Source: Kribbella pratensis | GTDB lineage: Bacteria; Actinomycetota; Actinomycetes; Propionibacteriales; Kribbellaceae | Assembly (NCBI RefSeq): GCF_004365355.1 | Contig: NZ_SODP01000001.1 | Location: forward strand, 3,284,481 to 3,348,480 | Reading direction: 5' to 3' | DNA length: 64,000 nt | In this document: piece after piece, positions 58,287-64,000 of the stretch | Layout: the number at the start of each line of letters is the position of its first letter | Numbering within the stretch: position 1 is the first letter of the stretch | Translations under genes and position numbers: made by a program | The notes under the pieces: model-generated | The model's input: the letters and a program-made list of their open reading frames with translations, nothing else | Databases searched by the model: none | Told to the model about the DNA's origin: nothing

Positions 58287-58300
58287 GCCGGCGTTCCCCA

Positions 58301-58334
58301 CCGGCCCGCACACCGCGAAAGGTGTGCGGGCCGG
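58301..58334 (+). terminator. Rho-independent-like hairpin, 14-bp perfect stem
   Basis: CCGGCCCGCACACC (58301-58314) and GGTGTGCGGGCCGG (58321-58334) form a perfect 14-bp stem around a GCGAAA loop, 15 bp after the reductase stop. No T-run follows, which is usual in high-GC actinobacteria. It probably ends the FMN-reductase/DHFR-like transcript. Confidence 0.8.
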
Positions 58335-58476
58335 ACGCTTGCGTCCGATTGTCGTGGGTACCGGACGGTCCACGGGGGACGTAAGGCGGCGCTGGGGACC
58401 GTCTGCCCGGGGGTCTGCTCGATCGCTGCGCCCTGCGCGATCGCAGACCCGTTCAGCCAATCGCACTGGAGTTCTG

Positions 58477-59049
58477 ATGGGTACCGTCCTGACCATCGTC
58501 ATCATCGTCGTCGTGGTACTCGCGGCGGCCGCGCTGTTGTTCATGTACCAGCGCAGACGTTCCGGCGAGCTGCAGCAGCGGTTCGGCCCGGAGTACGAAC
58601 GCACGCTCGAGGAGTCGGGTGACCGGCGCGGCGCGGAACGCGAACTGCGCAGCCGGGAACGCCGCGTGTCGCAGCTCGACATCACGCCGCTGAGCCGGGG
58701 ATCCGCGGCCGCCTACGAGGTGGAGTGGGCCGAAATACGACAGAGCTTCGTGGATCGTCCGGCCGGTGCGGTCGCCGACGCGGATCGCCTTGTACTGCGG
58801 ATGATGCGCGAGTCCGGCTACCCGGTCGACGACTTCGACCAGCGGGTCAACGACATCTCGGTCGACCACCCGGAGGTCGCGGCGCACTACCGCGACGCGC
58901 ACCGGGTCGCCGTCGCCGACACCCGCGGTGAGGCCGGCACCGAAGACCTGCGCCAGGCGGTCACCGCCTACGGTCAGCTGGTTGACGCCTTGCTGCAGGA
59001 CAGCACAGCCCGCCACAGCCGCCAGACGAACGCCGAGGAGCAAGCATGA
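58477..59049 (+). CDS. Membrane-anchored protein with a WAEIRQ-type helical domain
   Basis: A 190-aa protein. One N-terminal TM helix (VLTIVIIVVVVLAAAALLFM) is followed by a basic stretch and a cytoplasmic helical domain: EVEWAEIRQSFVDRPAGAVA, LRMMRESGYPVDDFDQRVND and DLRQAVTAYGQLVDALLQD. The domain is related by eye to the C-terminal domain of the next protein (W..I...FVD.P..AV..AD.LV). ATG 58477 has CTGGAG upstream. The stop overlaps the downstream start (ATGA). Function is unknown; the pair may form a membrane-cytoplasm complex. Confidence 0.78.
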   Translation: MGTVLTIVIIVVVVLAAAALLFMYQRRRSGELQQRFGPEYERTLEESGDRRGAERELRSRERRVSQLDITPLSRGSAAAYEVEWAEIRQSFVDRPAGAVADADRLVLRMMRESGYPVDDFDQRVNDISVDHPEVAAHYRDAHRVAVADTRGEAGTEDLRQAVTAYGQLVDALLQDSTARHSRQTNAEEQA

Positions 59050-59627
59050 CCATGTCAGACGTGCCGAACGACCGCCGCTACGACACCGACCTCGACTCCG
59101 CCGCCGGCAACTCCGCCCTGGACGACCGCCGGATGCCTGACAACGACCGCCTCCGCGACGACCGCATGGCCGACAACCGCATGGCTGACGACCGGATGCC
59201 AGGGGACCAGATGGCCGATGACCGCATGGCCGGCGACCGGATGACCGAGGACCGTTTTGCTGACGACCGCGTCGGCGATGGCGCCCTAGCCGATGACCGC
59301 CTCGCTGATGACCGCGTGGTGGACCGGCCGGACGGCGGAATGACGGCCACGCCGGCGGCCGATGAGCCGTTGGTGGCCGAGGAAGCGGTGGTCGACTACC
59401 GGGCTCGCTGGGATGTCATCCAGCAAGGGTTCGTGGACGACCCGCGTAAGGCCGTCACCGAGGCCGACTCGCTGGTCGACGACGTGCTGAAGAACCTGGC
59501 GGACAGCTTCGACCGCCAGCGCCAGGGCCTCGAGCAGCAGTGGTCCGGCGGCGAGCCGTCGACCGAGGACCTGCGCTCGGCGCTCCAGCGCTACCGTGCG
59601 TTCTTCCAGCGCCTCCTGACTCTCTGA
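59046..59627 (+). CDS. Pentad-repeat protein with a WAEIRQ-like helical domain
   Basis: A 193-aa soluble protein. Residues 37-91 are eleven consecutive 5-residue units of the form D-D-R-M-A with a hydrophobic residue every fifth position (Met, Phe, Val or Leu). An Ala/Glu-rich linker follows, then a helical domain (RARWDVIQQGFVDDPRKAVT, DVLKNLADSFDRQRQG, RSALQRYRAFFQRLL) paralogous to the membrane protein upstream. The repeat is unlike the A-(D/N)-L-x-x pentapeptide fold. ATG 59046 is translationally coupled to the upstream gene. A strong hairpin follows the stop. Confidence 0.78.
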   Translation: MTMSDVPNDRRYDTDLDSAAGNSALDDRRMPDNDRLRDDRMADNRMADDRMPGDQMADDRMAGDRMTEDRFADDRVGDGALADDRLADDRVVDRPDGGMTATPAADEPLVAEEAVVDYRARWDVIQQGFVDDPRKAVTEADSLVDDVLKNLADSFDRQRQGLEQQWSGGEPSTEDLRSALQRYRAFFQRLLTL

Positions 59628-59652
59628 CACGCTGGCAAGTTCGACAACGGCT

Positions 59653-59692
59653 CGGGGTGCGACCGGTACAACGACGTACCGGCCGCACCTCG
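59653..59692. terminator. Bidirectional terminator-like hairpin
   Basis: GGTGCG and CCGGTAC (59656-59669) pair with GTACCGG and CGCACC (59676-59689) with a single internal mismatch and a short loop; two or three outer pairs extend the stem. It lies between convergent genes ending at 59627 and 59701 and probably terminates both. Confidence 0.75.
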
Positions 59693-59700
59693 TTAGTTGC

Positions 59701-61065
59701 CTAGGGCACGATGTTCTGGTTGAGGTGGAACACGTTGGCGGGGTCGTACTTGCGTTTGACCTCGGCCAGCCGGTCGTAGTTCTGCCGGTAGTTCTCCCGG
59801 ATCCGGCCCTGGTCGTCCTCGGCCATGAAGTTGATGTACCCGCCGGCCTCGGAGTGCGGCGCCACGTCGTCGTAGTACGAACGCACCCACTCGATCCCGG
59901 CTTCGTTCTGCGCCGGGTCCGGCCACATGCCGGCGATCACCGTGGCGAAGTTCGCGTCGCGGTAGGCGAACGCGGTCGCGTCCGGTGTGACCCGGTGGCA
60001 GGCGCCGTTGATCGGATAGATGTGCACGGTCGAGTTCACCGCCGGGAGACCGGGCGCGTGCCGCAGGTGCGCCTGGATCGCCTCGTCGGTCAGCTCGGTG
60101 ACGAAGTTCGCCTTCCAGTAGTGCTGCAGACCGGGCGGCACCAGCGCGTCGAATGCGCTGTTCAGGGCCGGGTACGGCATCGGTCCGACCATCTCGGCCA
60201 TCACCGGCGCGAACTCGCGGAACTTCGAGATCTGCGCCTCGCCCTCGTCGAGGTCGCCGGCCCAGCAGCCGACGATCGCGGCGAACGGCTCGCCGTGCCG
60301 GTTCTCCGGGATGAACGGCAGCGGCGGCGCGATCTGGAACGCCGGGAACCCGCCCAACTGCTCCGGCGCGTCCTTGATCAGCTCCCGGAATCCCGTGAGT
60401 ACGGCGGCCGCGTCGGACAGCTCGAAGAACATCGGGCCGCCGTAGATCGTCGACACCGGCGCGAGCCGGAACTCCAGGGCGGTCACGACGCCGAAGTTGC
60501 CGCCACCACCCCGAAGCGCCCAGAAGAGGTCGTCGTTCTCCTTCTCGCTCGCGATCAGGAACTTCCCGTCCGCGGTCACCACGTCGGCCGAGATCAGGTT
60601 GTCGCAGGACAACCCGAGGCCGCGGGCCAGGTACCCGATCCCGCCGCCGAGCGTCAGTCCGCCGACGCCGGTGGTCGAGATGATGCCGCCGGTCGTCGCC
60701 AGCCCGAACGCGTGCGTCGCCGCGTTGAAGTCGCCCCACGTCGCGCCGCCGCCGGCCCGTGCGGTCCGGGTCACCGGATCGACCCGTACGTTGCGCATCC
60801 CGCTCAGGTCGATGACGACACCGCCGTCGACCGTGCCGAAGCCCGGCACACTGTGTCCGCCGCCGCGCACCGCGAGCTCGAGCTCCTGGGTGCGGGCGTA
60901 GTCGATGGCCGTCATCACGTCGCCGGCGTTCTCACACCGGACGATCACCTGCGGCCGCTTGTCGTGCATCCAGTTGTTGACGCGGCGCGCCGCGTCGTAC
61001 CCCTCGTCACCTACGGTGAAGACCTGTCCTCTGGTGCGTTCCCGCAGGTCGTCTATCGCACTCAT
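59701..61065 (-). CDS. FAD-binding oxidoreductase (BBE family)
   Basis: A 454-aa flavoprotein. The FAD_binding_4 domain has ELAVRGGGHSVPGFGTVDGG, whose His is the usual site of covalent FAD attachment, and ATTGGIISTTGVGGLTLGGG and LFWALRGGGGNFGVVTALEF. The C-terminal BBE signature is YDPANVFHLNQNIVP. It oxidises alcohols, sugars or alkaloid-like substrates with O2 as acceptor; no signal peptide is seen, so it is probably cytoplasmic. ATG 61065 is chosen although the frame is open to 61557. It is divergent from the second DHFR-family gene. Confidence 0.92.
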   Translation of the reverse strand: MSAIDDLRERTRGQVFTVGDEGYDAARRVNNWMHDKRPQVIVRCENAGDVMTAIDYARTQELELAVRGGGHSVPGFGTVDGGVVIDLSGMRNVRVDPVTRTARAGGGATWGDFNAATHAFGLATTGGIISTTGVGGLTLGGGIGYLARGLGLSCDNLISADVVTADGKFLIASEKENDDLFWALRGGGGNFGVVTALEFRLAPVSTIYGGPMFFELSDAAAVLTGFRELIKDAPEQLGGFPAFQIAPPLPFIPENRHGEPFAAIVGCWAGDLDEGEAQISKFREFAPVMAEMVGPMPYPALNSAFDALVPPGLQHYWKANFVTELTDEAIQAHLRHAPGLPAVNSTVHIYPINGACHRVTPDATAFAYRDANFATVIAGMWPDPAQNEAGIEWVRSYYDDVAPHSEAGGYINFMAEDDQGRIRENYRQNYDRLAEVKRKYDPANVFHLNQNIVP

Positions 61066-61344
61066 GTCCGCTCCCCGAAACTGTCGCCTGTCCCAGATCG
61101 GCGCGCGCGTGCACCACACACACGCACACCGCGCAGACCGGTCGTCGCCGTCGAGTGCAGCGCGAATACATCTCCCCCAGAGAGCGTCTGAACCCCCGAC
61201 GGGCACACCCGGCCCTCCCCCAGACCCCGCCCGTTCACCACGACCTTCCCAAGCCGGACGGGTTTCGTCAATCCCGTGCCAGTCCCGTGTCAAGGCGGGC
61301 CGGTTGGCTCCGACCACGGGGTAAACCATCACTTGGAGGACATC

Positions 61345-61896
61345 ATGCGGAAGATCATGTACTACGTGCACCAGTCGCTCGACGGCTTCATCGAGGGCCC
61401 GAACGGTGAGTTCGACTGGGCGCAGCTCGGTCCGGAGCTCGGCGACTACTCGATGGGTCTGACCGACCGCGCCGACCTGTTCCTGTACGGACGGACGGTC
61501 TGGACCATGATGTCGTCGTACTGGCCGAACGCCGAGTCGATGAACCCGGACGAGCACGCGATCCAGTTCGCACCGGTCTGGCGCAGTACGCCGAAGGTCG
61601 TGCTGTCGACGACGCTGGAGAGCGCCGACTGGGACACCCGGATCGTGCGGTCGGCCGAGGAGATCAGGGCGATCAAGGAGGAGCCGGGCAAGGACATTCT
61701 GCTGACCGGTAGCGCGAGCGTGGCCGCGGCGCTGACCGAGCTAGAGTTGCTCGACGAGTACCACGTGATCGTGCACCCGGTGATCCTCGGCGGCGGCAAG
61801 CCCGTCTACCAGCCCACCGAACGCCGCAACCTCCGCCTCGCGGAGACCCGCTCGTTCGACAACCGCACCGTGCTGCTGCGTCACGACCTCGTCTGA
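61345..61896 (+). CDS. Dihydrofolate-reductase-family protein (RibD_C type) 2
   Basis: A 183-aa RibD_C/DHFR-like reductase. KIMYYVHQSLDGFIEGPNGE starts the fold, FLYGRTVWTMMSSYWPNAES contains the YGR.T motif, ILLTGSASVAAALTELELLD the NADPH helix and HPVILGGGKPVYQP the closing strand. TTGGAGGA precedes ATG 61345. It is only distantly similar to the paralogue at 57747. It converges with the GntR gene, overlapping its 3' end by 16 bp. Substrate unknown. Confidence 0.9.
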   Translation: MRKIMYYVHQSLDGFIEGPNGEFDWAQLGPELGDYSMGLTDRADLFLYGRTVWTMMSSYWPNAESMNPDEHAIQFAPVWRSTPKVVLSTTLESADWDTRIVRSAEEIRAIKEEPGKDILLTGSASVAAALTELELLDEYHVIVHPVILGGGKPVYQPTERRNLRLAETRSFDNRTVLLRHDLV

Positions 61897-62552
61897 GGCA
61901 GCGTGCTGAGAAGGCGTGCTTCGGCCTGTTCGAGGTGGTGTGCGAGGTGGTCGGCGGCAGCGGCGGGGTCACCGGCCGCGATGGCTTCCAGTACGGCGGC
62001 GTGCTCCGAGGCGACCGTCGACGGATCAACCTTCCGGTGGGCCTTGTACTGGCCCATCGACAGGTGGACCTCGCCGATGATCAGCTCGTGCATCCGGGAC
62101 AGGCGCCGGCTCCCGACCGCGGCGACGAGGGCGGTGTGGAACGAGATGTCCGCGTCGACCTGGTTCTCGAACAGGCGGTCGCGGGCGGCGTACTCGATCG
62201 CGACCTGGGCCCGCGCCGCGTCGGCCGGCACCTCGCCGGTCGCGGCGAGCGCGGAGACCGCGGCCTTCTCGATCGTGATCCGGCTGAAGAACAGGTCCCG
62301 GATCTCGGCCTCGTCGAGCACCGGGACGACCGCGGTCTTGTGCGCCGTACGCCGCAGCAGCCCGACCCCGGTGAGCCGCTCGAGTGCTGCCTTGGCGGTC
62401 GGCCGGGCCACGTTGTACTCCGTGGCCAGCCGGACCTCCGTCAGCTTCTCCCCCTGCGGGATCTCACCGTTCACGATGCGCTTGCGGATCGACTCGTAGA
62501 GTGCGTCGGTCAGCGACGACGGCCCGAGCTCCAGATGCGCTTCGCTACTCAC
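61881..62552 (-). CDS. GntR family (FadR-type) regulator
   Basis: A 223-aa repressor-type regulator. The N-terminal winged helix reads LTDALYESIRKRIVNGEIPQ with NVARPTAKAALERLTGVGLL. The C-terminal all-helical FCD domain contains FFSRITIEKAAVSALAA, DADISFHTALVAAVGSRRLS and SEHAAVLEAIAAGDPAAAAD, with Asp/His ligands for a metal-linked carboxylate effector. The start is GTG 62552 with GAGGGGT upstream; the open frame extends to 63152 but is antisense-like. It lies 8 bp after the hydroxyacid dehydrogenase gene and probably controls it. Confidence 0.9.
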   Translation of the reverse strand: MSSEAHLELGPSSLTDALYESIRKRIVNGEIPQGEKLTEVRLATEYNVARPTAKAALERLTGVGLLRRTAHKTAVVPVLDEAEIRDLFFSRITIEKAAVSALAATGEVPADAARAQVAIEYAARDRLFENQVDADISFHTALVAAVGSRRLSRMHELIIGEVHLSMGQYKAHRKVDPSTVASEHAAVLEAIAAGDPAAAADHLAHHLEQAEARLLSTLPQTRS

Positions 62553-62560
62553 GACACCCC

Positions 62561-63475
62561 TCAATACCCGTGGATCTTGTCGACTACATTGTGCAACGGA
62601 TCGCCGGCGACGAACCGGCGGATGTTGTCGGCAACGATCTCGCGCGAGCGACGGAGATTGCCGTCGCTGGTGGCGCCGTTGTGTGGCGTGACGACGACGT
62701 TCGGCAGCGACCAGAACGGGCTCTCCGGCGGCAACGGCTCCACGCCGTGCGCATCCAGGCCGGCGCCCGCGATCTGCCCTGTCCGCAGGGCGTCCAGCAG
62801 CGCGTCGTCGTCCGCGATCCCGCCGCGCGAGATACAGATGAAGTACGCCGACGGCTTCATCCGCGCGAACGCGTCCCGGTCGAACACCCCGGCGGTCGCC
62901 GGCGTCCGCGGCACCGTCACGACCACGAAGTCGGACTCCGCCAGTAGCCGGTCGAGATCGCACAGCTCGTCGACGTACGGCGACGGCTGGTCCGGGCGCC
63001 GTCGTACGCCGAGCGTCCGCATGTGGAACGCCTTCGCCTTCTGCGCAAGATCGATGCCCGAGTTGCCGAGGCCGTAGATACCGACGGTCCGCCCGGCCAG
63101 TTCGGCGTGCCGGTAGTGGTCCCAGCGGTGCTCGGCCTGCGCCCGCATCCACCGCGGTACGTCGCGGCTCAGCATGAGCATCAGCAACATCGAGTGCTCG
63201 GCCAGCGGGATCCCGCCGTTCCCGGCGCTCGACGTCAGGACGACCGGCGAGGACCGCATCTCCGGCGTGAGATCGGAGTCCACACCGGCTGACGGGCTGT
63301 GCACCCAGCGCAGCTTCGGCGCCTTCGCCAGCACGTCCGGCGACACGTGCCCGACCACCGCTTCCATCTCGCCGAAGACGTCGGCCGCATCGTCGAGCGA
63401 GTCGACGAACCGCACCTGGGTGCCCGCGGCCGCTTCGACGTACGCCGGTGATTCCTTGCCAACAACAACGATCAT
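62561..63475 (-). CDS. D-2-hydroxyacid dehydrogenase
   Basis: A 304-aa NAD(P)-dependent enzyme. GRTVGIYGLGNSGIDLAQKA is the cofactor-binding Rossmann loop, FICISRGGIADDDALLDALR carries the catalytic Arg, and VVVTPHNGATSDGNLRRSRE carries the catalytic His and its loop. The N-terminal substrate domain starts IVVVGKESPAYVEAA. It probably reduces glyoxylate or hydroxypyruvate. It sits between the partial tartronate-semialdehyde-reductase-like gene upstream (19-bp gap) and its GntR regulator. Confidence 0.9.
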   Translation of the reverse strand: MIVVVGKESPAYVEAAAGTQVRFVDSLDDAADVFGEMEAVVGHVSPDVLAKAPKLRWVHSPSAGVDSDLTPEMRSSPVVLTSSAGNGGIPLAEHSMLLMLMLSRDVPRWMRAQAEHRWDHYRHAELAGRTVGIYGLGNSGIDLAQKAKAFHMRTLGVRRRPDQPSPYVDELCDLDRLLAESDFVVVTVPRTPATAGVFDRDAFARMKPSAYFICISRGGIADDDALLDALRTGQIAGAGLDAHGVEPLPPESPFWSLPNVVVTPHNGATSDGNLRRSREIVADNIRRFVAGDPLHNVVDKIHGY

Positions 63476-63494
63476 GAGGTGAGTCCTGTCGTCA

Positions 63495-64000
63495 TCACGG
63501 ACGGTCCCAGCGCAACGTCCGGTACAGCGCGGAGTGGTCCAGCTCGCCGTCGCCGTTCGCGACCGCGGCGTTCATCAACTGTTGCGTCATCGCAGTATTG
63601 GGCAGAGCGAGATCGAGCTCGGCCGCGGCCTGGATCGCCAGGCCGAGATCCTTACGGTGCAGGCGGATCCGGAACCCGGGCTCGAAGGTCTCCTCGACCA
63701 TCCGCTCGCCGTGCACCTCGAGGATCCGCGAGCTCGCGAAGCCGCCCATCAGCGCCTGGCGGACGACGGCCGGATCCGCGCCCGCCCGTTCCGCGAACAG
63801 CAGCCCCTCGGCCACCGCTTCGATGGTCAGCCCAACGATGATCTGGTTCGCGACCTTCGCGGTCTGCCCCGCGCCGGCGCCGCCGATCAACGTGATGTTC
63901 TTCCCGAGTACGTCGAAGATCGGCCGCGCCCGCTCGAACACCTCGGGCCGCCCGCCGACCATGATCGTCAGCGTCCCGTCCCGGGCGCCGAGCTCGCCGC
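63495..64000 (-). CDS. 2-hydroxy-3-oxopropionate reductase / HIBADH family (partial)
   Basis: The C-terminal 168 residues of a beta-hydroxyacid dehydrogenase; the gene continues beyond the right edge of the window. Seen are MVGGRPEVFERARPIFDVLG, the catalytic-Lys motif GAGAGQTAKVANQIIVGLTI and the late KDLGLAIQAAAELDLALP. Tartronate semialdehyde reductase (GarR/GlxR) is the best match by motif, but 3-hydroxyisobutyrate dehydrogenase relatives cannot be excluded. It is the first visible gene of the operon with the hydroxyacid dehydrogenase and GntR regulator. Confidence 0.85.
   Translation of the reverse strand, partial: GELGARDGTLTIMVGGRPEVFERARPIFDVLGKNITLIGGAGAGQTAKVANQIIVGLTIEAVAEGLLFAERAGADPAVVRQALMGGFASSRILEVHGERMVEETFEPGFRIRLHRKDLGLAIQAAAELDLALPNTAMTQQLMNAAVANGDGELDHSALYRTLRWDRP

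Noticed and set aside
1-64000. tRNA or rRNA genes
   Set aside because: I found no T-loop and anticodon-arm combinations or rRNA conserved segments; a covariance-model scan would be decisive.

Overview
The window reads as chromosome from a high-GC Gram-positive actinobacterium. Third positions are strongly GC-rich, GTG starts are common, 1-4 base translational overlaps recur, and the gene families are actinobacterial: a YbdK-type carboxylate-amine ligase, a SARP/AfsR regulator, an ACT-GNAT acetyltransferase and FBP-domain proteins. Gene style resembles Kribbella and other Propionibacteriales, but that placement is an inference from reading alone. No rRNA, tRNA, integrase, transposase or CRISPR array was seen.

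Region by region. 0-7.5 kb (minus): a LacI-controlled catabolic operon, with regulator, two sugar ABC permeases, lipoprotein binding protein, two different ADP-ribosylglycohydrolase-family proteins and a PfkB/ribokinase. This suggests import and cleavage of a ribosylated compound followed by phosphorylation of the sugar. 7.7-11.2 kb: a K+ channel with an RCK domain, an ACT-GNAT acetyltransferase and small conserved proteins. 11.2-15 kb: a MacB/FtsX-type ABC transporter behind a possible structured leader RNA. 15-25 kb: a two-domain glycerophosphodiesterase, a carboxylate-amine ligase, a HipA-like kinase with a DUF3037 partner, phosphoglucomutase, and a two-component system with a membrane protein; a perfect CRP-type palindrome lies in the divergent gap upstream of that operon. 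25-32 kb: small metabolic and hypothetical genes separated by four unrelated intergenic repeat arrays (an A-B-B-A palindromic block of about 60-bp units, then 34-bp, 16-bp and 15-bp tandem repeats). 32-35 kb: a phosphoesterase, an SDR protein and small conserved proteins.

35.3-42.6 kb (minus) is the most unusual block. It holds a FtsK/SpoIIIE-like ATPase, a coiled-coil four-TM protein, a small WXG100-like helical protein and a 409-aa protein with a helical WXG-like N-terminus and a C-terminal domain resembling CdiA-type (BECR) tRNase toxins. These are followed by two tandem paralogous putative immunity genes, a degraded orphan cassette with several one-base frameshifts, and a third immunity paralogue. 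No EccB, EccD, EccE or mycosin gene is present, so it looks like a minimal or orphan type VII-like polymorphic toxin locus.

43-64 kb: an AddAB-like helicase-nuclease pair with a long disordered insertion, a LysE exporter, DUF4291 and DUF6308-like proteins, a luciferase-like monooxygenase fused to a hemerythrin domain, a large SARP-NB-ARC-TPR regulator divergent from an FMN reductase, two RibD/DHFR-family reductases, a related pair of small proteins (one with eleven pentads), a BBE-type FAD oxidoreductase, and the start of a GntR-controlled 2-hydroxyacid/tartronate-semialdehyde module cut by the window end.
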